The notes beneath the pieces are model-generated. The model was not told where the DNA came from, searched no databases, and saw nothing but the letters and a program-made list of their open reading frames with translations. Source: a virus. Taken from it: a stretch of 20,736 bases of DNA. Both the position numbers and the translations under genes were made by a program. Numbering within the stretch: position 1 is the stretch's first letter; the number at the start of each line of letters is the position of its first letter. The stretch is taken from positions 1 to 20,736 of IMG/VR virus record IMGVR_UViG_3300021963_000797; one strand, 5' to 3'. This document shows, piece after piece, positions 13,192 to 20,736 of this stretch.

Positions 13192-13347
13192 GTGAAACAG
13201 AATAATGGACAAGATCCATATCAATGCAGTAAATGCAAACAAGTATTTGTTGTCCAGAAACTAGCTCAATGCTGCGAGCTAAAGCACCAAGGGGTAGTCT
13301 TTGTTAGAGACCCTAGACAAGAACCTAGACCTAAAAAATCTAATTAA
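13192..13347 (+). CDS. Small zinc-finger protein (51 aa)
   Basis: A short gene starting at GTG with TAAGG six bases upstream and its own strong promoter. The peptide begins (M)KQNNGQDPYQCSKCKQVF. Cysteines C12 and C15 form a CxxC knuckle, and C27, C28 and H32 (QCCELKH) can complete a metal site, as in small zinc ribbons. The tail is basic and Pro/Arg/Lys-rich (RDPRQEPRPKKSN), which would suit nucleic-acid binding. It is the only plus-strand gene in a minus-strand region, ending in a four-base overlap with the convergent 13344-13556 gene. Function is unknown; a host-takeover or regulatory peptide is a guess. Confidence 0.65.
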   Translation: MKQNNGQDPYQCSKCKQVFVVQKLAQCCELKHQGVVFVRDPRQEPRPKKSN

Positions 13348-13556
13348 ATATTTAGAGAGTCTAGCTCAGCTTGAACAACAGCAATCGTAGCAATTATGTT
13401 ATTCATAGCATTTTCCGCCTGAGCTGCTGCATCTCCATCACCAAGTGCCTCGGCTGTCTTCTTGCTTAGCTCGTACTGATAGCCATCTAGATTTAGAGAG
13501 TTAAGTCTGCTTTCTAGAATAGCTTTTTTCTGTTCTGATGGGATATCGAATGTCAT
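13344..13556 (-). CDS. Small hypothetical protein downstream of the tail fibre (70 aa)
   Basis: Unrecognised, mostly helical protein: IPSEQKKAILESRLNSLNLD in the first third and IIATIAVVQAELDSLNI at the end look like amphipathic or coiled-coil helices, separated by an acidic Ala-rich middle. It has no membrane segment or cysteine. AAGGA lies a few bases before the ATG. It follows the tail fibre stop by 15 bp on the same strand, so it is probably in the late transcript and may be a tail-fibre partner or assembly factor; that is inferred from position. Confidence 0.65.
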   Translation of the reverse strand: MTFDIPSEQKKAILESRLNSLNLDGYQYELSKKTAEALGDGDAAAQAENAMNNIIATIAVVQAELDSLNI

Positions 13557-13571
13557 ATTTTTCCTTAGTTA

Positions 13572-16500
13572 TTATGCCCAGTTACCGGCAATTAGACCTG
13601 GAGTAGTTGCTCCAGTTGAGTTAAGTTTTTCTATCTCAAAGAATGATCCTATAGTGGCAATTGTAGATGAACCAGTAGTACTCATTTGGAATTGAGGAGT
13701 TAATGTGCTTGCAGTTGTAGCGTTACTAGTAAAAAATCCTTCAAATTGTATAGCATATGTTGCAGTTGCTGTTACTGCCGCTGAAACTGTTGTAGCTGCG
13801 TTAGTTGTAGATATTCCAGCTAAGTCGAATGCTGTTACCCCTGTTGATTTATGTGTTTTATAGTTGTACTTAAATGTTACAGGAGCATTTGAGAATGCAA
13901 ATGCTAGTTGAATAGTTGCAGTTCCAGAGGTAAATGTAGAAGTAACATAATATACTCCTCTAAATCTATAGTACTTATTAACTTCGAGTGAGGATAAGAC
14001 GTCATTGGTGCTAGCAAATGGGCTTACCGGAGTGCTTGTAGTTGCAGCACCAGAGTTTGCTATTGCATAAACCATCTGAGGTGCACGAATAAATCCAAAA
14101 CCTGCACCTGCACCTGTAGTTTTTGTTGTCGCAAGTTGAATAGATTCAGCGTCTGCAGAGATCATACCAAACTGCTGTGATGCAGTTGTTGGAACAGTAC
14201 CGGTTACAAGTCTAAGTTGAGATGTTGTAGATGTAGCTGCTGTATTAGCTACTATGGAACCATTGATAGTTGTTGTTACTCCAGACCTACCAATATTTAC
14301 CGCACTAGCATTAAATTGACCTATAGTGATTGTTCCGTATAGTGGTGTACCGCCAGTAGTTGTTGAGGAACCGACATCCATTGTAATGTTTCCAGATGTG
14401 GCAGTTCCAGGGTTACTTATATTTGATAGGCTTGCACCTCCAGAAGTTATGCTTAAAGATCCTGCAGTAGCATCTCCTGTTGCACCTGTAGCAACTACGC
14501 CAGTGGCGACTATAGTAGTTGAATACCCTGTTTGGTTTCCTGTACCTGAAACATCTTTACCTACATATATTGCTCCTTGAAGATAAATGTCGCTAGTTGT
14601 TGCAGCTTGAGCGGTTCCAATTCGTATTGTAGATGAGTTACCTGTTGTTGTAGCTGTACCAATATTGATAGCTTTAGTTGTAGTAGAGGCACCAATATTG
14701 ATTGTTCCAGCAGCCCCACCAATGCTTAGGGTTCCAGTTAATCCAGTGTTAAATAATGCTAATGTTCCAGAGGTAACGCTTGTTGCAATAGTTGGATTAT
14801 TTAAAGTTAGAGTTCCGGTTGTAGCACCAATGTTTATTGCTGTAGCCGCGCCTGCAAAGTTCAAGGTTCCGGTTAAGCCTGTATTAAAAAGTGCTAATGT
14901 TCCGGAAGTGACGTTTGTAGCAATTGTTGGAACGTTTAAGTTTAGAGTTGTGCTAGCAGCAATTGTTGCAGTTGTAGTATTAGTGACGTTACCAACAGTA
15001 ACTGCGCTAGCATTAGTTCCACCAATAGTGATCGTTCCAAAGGTACCGGTTGTTTTAGTACCGACGTCCATTGTGATAGCACCAGAGTTACCGGTTGAAC
15101 CAGCAGCACCTGTTGCAATCGATAATGCACCGGAGTTACCTGCACCAGAGCTAAGTGAACCCGTGCTTAGAGTAAGGATTCCAGAAGTTGCTCCTACAGA
15201 AGTTCCTGTAGACACTGTGACCGCACCGGAAGCTGCCGCTGAGTTACCAGATCTAAGTGTTACGGCACCAGTTGTACCAGAAGTAGTTGTAGTACCTGTA
15301 ATAACGTTGATTGCACCTGAAGCCGCAGAGGTTGTTGCAGCACTGTTCAAATCGATTGCTGTTGTACCGGTAGGCCCCGTAATCGAAGTTATACCGGTTA
15401 TAGCCATGTTTGTTCCAGAAGCTGTTGTCTGAGTCTGTCCAACATAAGGTCTAGTAGTTAGATACCCAGCAGAAGCGTGGTTACCCCAACCAAACGCAGT
15501 ATCCCAGTTAGTAGAGTTATCCGTTATTGTAGCCCAAGTGTTTGTACCAGTACGTTTTAATATTCCTGTAGTGGAGATTGCCGAGATAGCATCTAGATCT
15601 GCATCCCAGGCTTGGGTTGAAGATCCAACACCAAGCGACGTTAGATATGTAGCAGTATCAACTGACCAGGTTCCAGCACCATTAGTTTTTAAGAATCCAG
15701 AGCTACCAGTTAGTGCTGCAATAGCTGTAAGATCTGTGTCTAGAGGTTGATATGTAGATGCTGCGACCGATGTGGTTAAGTATCCAGCAGAAGCGTGGTT
15801 ACCCCAGCCATATGCGGTCACGCCATTTGCTACGTCTGATGTAGTCGGGATAGCATAACCAGCAGAATAACTAATTGTAAATGTTCCGCTAGTAGTGATG
15901 CTAGAAGGAGTAACTGAAAGACCGGTCGGTAGCGATAGACCTACAGATGTCACCGTTCCAGTGGTGGAAGACGTACCTGCACCAATAGCCGTTCTAAATG
16001 TAGAAGCATCTAGGGTGCTTACAGTATTATCAGCATTTATTCTTAAGAATGTTATTGCAGTAGGGTTAGTTAGAGTAAATAAGTTAGAACCAACGGTAGT
16101 AGCTCCAAGAGAAGTTCTACCAGTAGATGCAACTAAACCTGTAGATCCACCATCCCATTTTAGACGATCGGTGTATGCTGAATCCCAGTTGGTTTGAGAT
16201 GCAGTAGTAGGAATGGCATAACCAGAGGAGTAAGTAACTGCAAAAGTTCCGCTTGTGGTAATACTTGAAGGAGTAACTGAAAGACCAGTAGGTACAGACA
16301 TACCAACGCTAGTTACGGTACCACTACCTCCGCCAGAGGCTGCTGCCCATTCTGGAAGGCCAGAGGTTGAGTTATAGGTAAGAACATAACCATTAGTAGC
16401 TGGAACTGCAAGTCTAGCCAAAGTTCCAGGAGTACCGGTAGCTGAAGCATAGATTAAATCACCTTTGGTAGTTGTAGGGTTTACTGAAGCAGTAGTAACA

Positions 16501-19295
16501 GAAGTGAGATTTCCGCTAGCATCTGTTTTTACAAATCCAGCAGTACCGCCAGATAAAGCTCCAACTTTTGTCAGAGAAGAGTTTACAACTCCAGATCCAA
16601 GAGTTGTTGCGTTTAGTACGCTAGTTCCAGCAATGTTGTACGCAGTTCCAGTAGAAACAATATCAATACTTTGATTTGAAGTCCAAGAGTCTGTAGCGTC
16701 TACCCAGTTCCAGGTTTTATCTGTACCACCTTTTACAGTAATACCAGCCCCATCTGCTAAAGCATCAGAAGGCGATGCAGTGCTTGCAAGCTCAATATTT
16801 TTATCGTCAACGGTGATTGTTGTCGAGTTTACAGTTGTTGTAGTTCCATTTACAGTAAGGTTTCCCGAGATAACTACACCGTTATAATCTATAGTTAAAC
16901 GATCTGTATTTACATCTGTAGTTCCACCCCCAGAAACTATAAACTTTTTAGATTTAATTTGTACAACTGAACTACTTGCAGACTCATCCCAGTATCCGGC
17001 AATCAAGGCATATTCTTCAGCAAATATGGTATCTGAAACACCAGTGTGATATTTTTTACCGGCGGTCAGTTCAAATCCAGTATCTCTATCGCCGGTAATG
17101 GTTTTTAATGAAGAAGATAGATCAATGTAGTCTCCACCATTATTTATATATCTATAAATACCGCTAGTAAATGTAAGAGTTTCATAGTCGGTAGGAATTA
17201 CTACCTTAGCCGATATCGAATCTGATGTAGTAATATTAGGAGACACCAACATAGATCTACTGAAATTAGACTGCTTTAGCCCAAGATAGTTAAAATAATC
17301 TAAATACGCAGTTTGAGTATCTAGATTTATATCTAACCACTGTTTAGTACCCTCAATTGAAGCTTGAGCAGGGTCATAGCTAGGTGTTTCATCAGTACTT
17401 GAATACCATCTGACGTTTGCAAGACTACCGCCAAAGAAACTCTTTGTTGTCGTAGACATATATAGATTGTCTACAATATATGTAAAGCTAGATATTTTTG
17501 TAGGAGAAGCACCTAAATAACCAGCACCATCGTGGTAATATGCCCAAGCTGGTATGTCAATATAGACATCTGTTCCAGCTGCATAACCGGTCGAGTCAAG
17601 AGACTTATAAGTAGAGTCAAAAGAATTTGCATCTATAATCGTTTGAATCGACTTATACATGTAAGGGATGCCAATACTGGCATCGTTATACCCAAGAGCA
17701 TACAATGTTGGATCAGATATCAGATACTTATTAGATTGAGTTTCCCATGAAGATTTGGTTGCAATAGATGCAACATCTGAAATAGCTACAGTGGATCCAT
17801 TAGAAAATCTAAATCTAATTTCTGAAAGATTAAAGGCAGCATTTATTACCTTGTAAACATATGCTCCAGGCCTAGTTCCATATGCATCGGTACCAAAATC
17901 TACAGTATGGGTGTTAACTGGTGAAATATTAGCAATATAAATAGGAGTTACACCGTCACCCATAGTGGCGGAGAAACTGTACCCAGAATCTACATAGAAT
18001 CTAGTTGAAGTCGGAGCTGGGGAAGACGCTACGGTGTAAGTTCTGGTAACACCACCGGTAACGTTACGAGGAATAAAATCAATATTCTCCCCATAAGTCG
18101 AGTCGTAAGTATACCCTTCAAAGTCAAGGAGAGCAGTATCTCCTCCAGACAAACCATGAGCAGTTGATGTGTCTACTCTCCAGTAAAGAGATCCGCTACT
18201 GTTGTATCTACCAACCGCGGTAGGAACAGCTCTTGTAGCCGTATATAACGGAAACATTGTCATACCTAAGTAAAGAACTCTTCCAGATTTAAATATGTTG
18301 TAAGAATTTCCTACTAAATAATCCACTGTTCCAGTAAGGTATGTAGACAAAGAACTGGACCAAGATACGCTACCACCATAGCTGCTATCGTATTGATACT
18401 GAGGGTCAGTAGCGTCATTAAAATGCTCTAAAGCAAAAGTTACACCAACACCAGCAGTCCATGAAGAAGAGCTACTTACAGGAGTTTTTCCGGAGTCAAT
18501 ATATTCAAAGCTTGGATTCTCAATTAAGTTGATATCCTCGGCAGAAACGTAAGCAACACCAGTGTTTGAGAAGTATCCGTAATCAAACTCGGATTTAGAA
18601 TAGTCGCGAAGATAAAGACCAGCAATATCTCTAATATCAAGGATAGAATACCCAGAAGCCTGGTCTATTGTTGTATCAGATCCTGGACTATAATACTTAT
18701 ATGTAGTATCAGTTATGTCAACAATGATTGAAGAATCAGTATCAAAACTAGAATCTTCAATAACTCTAACTTTGACATAATCGCCAACAGAATAGTTGTG
18801 ATCGGCAACGGTTATTGTTGCAATTTCAGAATCTCTAGACGCAGATAAAACGCTGATCTGCTCATCAATATAAGATTTAAAAAGACCAACGTAAGTTCCG
18901 GAAGTTACATCATCATCTGTTAAACCTAGATCAGAACTCTCTAAAAGGGTTCCCCTAATTACATAATCCCCAAATGTTCTAGTAACTAAAGGCTGGCTAA
19001 TATTCCAATAACCAATAGTTCCAGAGTAAGCATTGATATCTCCACGAACGTAGACGTTAGCAAACTCAGAGTTTCCATAACCATCAATTCTCCAACCAGA
19101 AACTCCTGGAAGGTAGTCTGAACTAGAGATAGCTTTGTTATTTAAAATAACTTCTTCGCCAATTTCATTAGATCCAATTGCATTTGCAGCAATAGAAGTT
19201 ACGTGATTTCTGTTATTTAGCTTGGTTACGTCTTCATTTATAGCTCTTAAATAGTCAGATAATCCTTTAGACCTCTGTATACGTCTATTTGCCAA
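13572..19295 (-). CDS. Very long modular tail fibre / minor tail protein (1907 aa)
   Basis: Receptor-binding structural protein. It starts at TTG (19293-19295) behind GGGAGG, inside the end of the previous tail gene (11-bp overlap). The N-terminus includes GWRIDGYGNSEFANVYVRG (residues 67-85), a motif of tail proteins that attach to the tail tip. A small beta module (about 157-216) and a carbohydrate-binding-like sandwich starting ENPSFE (near 260) follow. Residues ~800-850 hold the common fibre element NLTVNGTTTTVNSTTITVDD. Residues ~990-1300 contain imperfect repeats (TVTSVG... and GWGNHASAGYLTT). Residues ~1300-1690 are low-complexity Gly/Ala/Ser/Thr, including a 45-residue tandem repeat. 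The last ~200 residues look like a globular C-terminal head. The frame is intact throughout. Exact receptor and fold are unknown. Confidence 0.88.
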   Translation of the reverse strand: MANRRIQRSKGLSDYLRAINEDVTKLNNRNHVTSIAANAIGSNEIGEEVILNNKAISSSDYLPGVSGWRIDGYGNSEFANVYVRGDINAYSGTIGYWNISQPLVTRTFGDYVIRGTLLESSDLGLTDDDVTSGTYVGLFKSYIDEQISVLSASRDSEIATITVADHNYSVGDYVKVRVIEDSSFDTDSSIIVDITDTTYKYYSPGSDTTIDQASGYSILDIRDIAGLYLRDYSKSEFDYGYFSNTGVAYVSAEDINLIENPSFEYIDSGKTPVSSSSSWTAGVGVTFALEHFNDATDPQYQYDSSYGGSVSWSSSLSTYLTGTVDYLVGNSYNIFKSGRVLYLGMTMFPLYTATRAVPTAVGRYNSSGSLYWRVDTSTAHGLSGGDTALLDFEGYTYDSTYGENIDFIPRNVTGGVTRTYTVASSPAPTSTRFYVDSGYSFSATMGDGVTPIYIANISPVNTHTVDFGTDAYGTRPGAYVYKVINAAFNLSEIRFRFSNGSTVAISDVASIATKSSWETQSNKYLISDPTLYALGYNDASIGIPYMYKSIQTIIDANSFDSTYKSLDSTGYAAGTDVYIDIPAWAYYHDGAGYLGASPTKISSFTYIVDNLYMSTTTKSFFGGSLANVRWYSSTDETPSYDPAQASIEGTKQWLDINLDTQTAYLDYFNYLGLKQSNFSRSMLVSPNITTSDSISAKVVIPTDYETLTFTSGIYRYINNGGDYIDLSSSLKTITGDRDTGFELTAGKKYHTGVSDTIFAEEYALIAGYWDESASSSVVQIKSKKFIVSGGGTTDVNTDRLTIDYNGVVISGNLTVNGTTTTVNSTTITVDDKNIELASTASPSDALADGAGITVKGGTDKTWNWVDATDSWTSNQSIDIVSTGTAYNIAGTSVLNATTLGSGVVNSSLTKVGALSGGTAGFVKTDASGNLTSVTTASVNPTTTKGDLIYASATGTPGTLARLAVPATNGYVLTYNSTSGLPEWAAASGGGSGTVTSVGMSVPTGLSVTPSSITTSGTFAVTYSSGYAIPTTASQTNWDSAYTDRLKWDGGSTGLVASTGRTSLGATTVGSNLFTLTNPTAITFLRINADNTVSTLDASTFRTAIGAGTSSTTGTVTSVGLSLPTGLSVTPSSITTSGTFTISYSAGYAIPTTSDVANGVTAYGWGNHASAGYLTTSVAASTYQPLDTDLTAIAALTGSSGFLKTNGAGTWSVDTATYLTSLGVGSSTQAWDADLDAISAISTTGILKRTGTNTWATITDNSTNWDTAFGWGNHASAGYLTTRPYVGQTQTTASGTNMAITGITSITGPTGTTAIDLNSAATTSAASGAINVITGTTTTSGTTGAVTLRSGNSAAASGAVTVSTGTSVGATSGILTLSTGSLSSGAGNSGALSIATGAAGSTGNSGAITMDVGTKTTGTFGTITIGGTNASAVTVGNVTNTTTATIAASTTLNLNVPTIATNVTSGTLALFNTGLTGTLNFAGAATAINIGATTGTLTLNNPTIATSVTSGTLALFNTGLTGTLSIGGAAGTINIGASTTTKAINIGTATTTGNSSTIRIGTAQAATTSDIYLQGAIYVGKDVSGTGNQTGYSTTIVATGVVATGATGDATAGSLSITSGGASLSNISNPGTATSGNITMDVGSSTTTGGTPLYGTITIGQFNASAVNIGRSGVTTTINGSIVANTAATSTTSQLRLVTGTVPTTASQQFGMISADAESIQLATTKTTGAGAGFGFIRAPQMVYAIANSGAATTSTPVSPFASTNDVLSSLEVNKYYRFRGVYYVTSTFTSGTATIQLAFAFSNAPVTFKYNYKTHKSTGVTAFDLAGISTTNAATTVSAAVTATATYAIQFEGFFTSNATTASTLTPQFQMSTTGSSTIATIGSFFEIEKLNSTGATTPGLIAGNWA
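14731..14955 (-). repeat. Tandem 135-bp (45-residue) repeat in the tail fibre gene
   Basis: Two copies begin at about 14731 and 14866, an offset of exactly 135 bp. The encoded unit carries PTIATxVTSGTLALFNTGLT followed by GTL and INIGA. The DNA copies have diverged mainly at third codon positions, so the duplication is old and kept under protein-level selection. It lies within the Gly/Thr-rich shaft region. Confidence 0.75.
15466..16325 (-). repeat. Interleaved imperfect repeats in the tail fibre gene
   Basis: Two repeat families lie here. GTVTSVGxSxPTGLSVTPSS units (followed by ITTSGTF and SxGYAIPTT) occur near 15841-15960 and 16204-16323, offset 363 bp. GWGNHASAGYLTT units occur near 15466 and 15784, offset 318 bp, with over 20 identical bases. 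These fibre modules are common in aquatic phage tail proteins and are likely points of recombination. Confidence 0.75.
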
Positions 19296-20736
19296 TCTTG
19301 TCCACCTCCCAGTCTGTAACTAGGGTTAAATCGATTTCTTCAGGAAAAGCAGGGCTATTTGGAACTGAAACTTTGATATTGTCAATTCTTCTAAGAATGA
19401 CATCTTTTCTAGGTTCCAGTACGCTAGCTAATCTACTATTAATGAATCCAGCTTCATCATCAACTATTAATTGACACCAGTCTCCAGGATTATATGACCC
19501 GATAACTGGAGGTAGAGATCCATTAACTCTAATTATAAAGTCACCTTGAGGGGGTCTAGATTGATACAAGAATCTCTTAGCCGTTGCATAAAAATCTGCC
19601 TCAGCATCGTAGTTACCCCAGTTATCTCTGTTTACAGTTATAACTAAAGGATTGTATTGAGTAGGCCAGTCAATCTTTTCAGCTTTATCTAAAATAGGCC
19701 AACCAGATTCAAGAAGATCATTATCAGCAGCACCGGAAAATCTAGCCACTGAGTTCGGATCTCCTGCACCATTATTACCAGAAACAAACATTCTTGTAGC
19801 AGAGTTTTCAGCACTCTCGCTAAAGTTAACATTTTTTACGTTACCGGGGTGCTCAAATGTGATCTTATCTGCACCAAAAGCATAAGGTGGAGCAACTTCA
19901 CCTGTAGGGAGTACTCCATTAGGTTTGGTAGCTAAGTACTCTTTTAATGTAGTAGGAGTTATTGGAACTAAAACAAACTTACGTTTAAAAGTGCTCTCCG
20001 AGCCTGAAGTATCTAGAGTGCAATCTATTCGGTAATTAAAACCATTAACAGAGTTACTATATTGCTCCATGTGAGCATCAAGAGTGATCATATCGCTACC
20101 ACGAACAATAGTGTTTGGGTAGAAGTTTCCACTATACGTAGTTCCATCAAAATCAAGTCCACCAATATCAGTGTTATTAGGGAACTCTCCATAAGTTCTA
20201 GAGAATACAACAGGAGTAATAGCCACGTATGGTGCAGATACTGCAGTACCGTTAGGACTTAAAGCTATCATAGCCACTCCAGTTGAAGATACGTAAGCAG
20301 ATGTCTCAGTGCTTGAGACCTCAAAGTAGCTTCCAGTTGCAGCAGTTACAGTTGCACCGTTAAAGTTATACACATCGGGCAGTACGTTTTTTATAGTTAC
20401 CTTATCATTTACAGAAAAGCTGTTGGTAGCCGTAAATCTTACAGTTCCAGAGACCGGAAAAGTAATATTTGTAATCGTCCCAGACAGAGGAATATTAGAG
20501 ATAGTTGAAGTTACTGTGTAGCTAAAAGTATCATCATCTATTTTTGAAATAGTTACTGGCTGCTCATTACTAGGAACGTATTTTGAATATTTAGATGATG
20601 GAAGTATCACAAGTTTTACCAAGTCCTGATCAGAGAATCCATGGCTTGGACAGTACAAAGTAATTGTTTTTGTACTTGCAACAGCAGAAATACCGTACAC
20701 AGTCTGAGCAGTTATTGACTCAGAGTAATCTAGAAC
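19285..20736 (-). CDS. Minor tail protein, C-terminal part (5' end beyond the window)
   Basis: Tail-tip protein resembling Gp37-like minor tail proteins of actinobacterial siphoviruses. The frame stays open to the window edge (VLDYSESITAQT precedes the GTG at 20698-20700), so that GTG is probably internal. The first visible part contains two small beta modules (about 20673-20491 and 20445-20266) with the pattern [HN]-x-F-S-x-x-D. The rest matches the family style: FEHPGNVKNVNFSES, RMFVSGNNGAGDPNS, SGWPILDKAEKIDWPTQYN and the C-terminal PGDWCQLIVDDEAGFINSR, which suits attachment to the tail tip. The stop overlaps the fibre gene start by 11 bp, so the two are translated together. Product class is likely; the exact position in the tail is inferred. 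Confidence 0.8.
   Translation of the reverse strand, partial: VLDYSESITAQTVYGISAVASTKTITLYCPSHGFSDQDLVKLVILPSSKYSKYVPSNEQPVTISKIDDDTFSYTVTSTISNIPLSGTITNITFPVSGTVRFTATNSFSVNDKVTIKNVLPDVYNFNGATVTAATGSYFEVSSTETSAYVSSTGVAMIALSPNGTAVSAPYVAITPVVFSRTYGEFPNNTDIGGLDFDGTTYSGNFYPNTIVRGSDMITLDAHMEQYSNSVNGFNYRIDCTLDTSGSESTFKRKFVLVPITPTTLKEYLATKPNGVLPTGEVAPPYAFGADKITFEHPGNVKNVNFSESAENSATRMFVSGNNGAGDPNSVARFSGAADNDLLESGWPILDKAEKIDWPTQYNPLVITVNRDNWGNYDAEADFYATAKRFLYQSRPPQGDFIIRVNGSLPPVIGSYNPGDWCQLIVDDEAGFINSRLASVLEPRKDVILRRIDNIKVSVPNSPAFPEEIDLTLVTDWEVDKIGK

Noticed and set aside
13339-13347. A third TCTAATTAA, as part of the hairpin module
   Set aside because: No stem precedes it; it is simply the last codons of the small zinc-finger gene, and a 9-mer this AT-rich can recur by chance.
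14665-15432. A 255-codon open frame on the plus strand, Val/Pro/Ala-rich, with membrane-like appearance
   Set aside because: It is antisense to the repetitive Gly/Ala/Thr codons of the tail fibre; its composition mirrors those codons and it has no ribosome binding site or neighbour context.

Overview
The window is a piece of an AT-rich genome of a tailed double-stranded DNA phage whose host is most likely an actinobacterium. Phage identity follows from a replication and recombination gene set (SNF2 helicase, Cas4-like nuclease, RecA-like ATPase, DUF669-type ssDNA-binding protein, primase-helicase) lying beside a very long tail-fibre gene and a minor tail protein gene. The actinobacterial host is inferred from a WhiB-family regulator, a family confined to Actinobacteria and their phages. 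The visibly low GC and the style of the tail repeats would suit a phage of low-GC freshwater actinobacteria, but that is inference. No tRNA, rRNA, CRISPR array or insertion sequence was seen.

Layout. Positions 2-3706 (+) hold a tight DNA-processing operon: SNF2-type helicase (5' end outside the window), Cas4/RecB-like nuclease with a likely Fe-S cluster, Sak4/AAA_24-type ATPase and a DUF669-type ssDNA-binding protein, closed by a strong GC hairpin at 3721-3750. Positions 3768-5430 (+) hold a probable GT-B glycosyltransferase and two small unknown genes. Positions 5470-6403 (+) carry a promoter with an SOS-box-like site, an unknown gene and a WhiB protein fused to a zinc ribbon. Positions 6375-8253 (-) hold a metallophosphoesterase (Mre11/SbcD-like), a small helix-turn-helix protein and a single-pass membrane protein. 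A divergent control region (8254-8465) leads into the 866-residue Prim-Pol/SF3 helicase gene and then a GT-A-type glycosyltransferase (8466-11888, +). Positions 11885-13083 (-) hold a small serine recombinase and a dNMP kinase. An isolated 51-codon zinc-finger gene (13192-13347, +) has its own near-consensus promoter. Positions 13344-20736 (-) are structural: a small protein, a 1907-residue repetitive tail fibre and the C-terminal part of a minor tail protein.

How the parts may work together. The first operon plus the Mre11-like exonuclease forms a recombination and repair toolkit, and the Prim-Pol/SF3 protein would start and unwind replication. The two different glycosyltransferases together with a T4 gp1-like dNMP kinase raise the possibility that this phage glycosylates its DNA or its virion. 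The most striking non-coding signal is a near-identical palindrome, TACA-N5-TGTAC, found once upstream of each of two minus-strand genes (7897-7910 and 8275-8288). It may define a small regulon, with the adjacent helix-turn-helix protein as the obvious candidate regulator.
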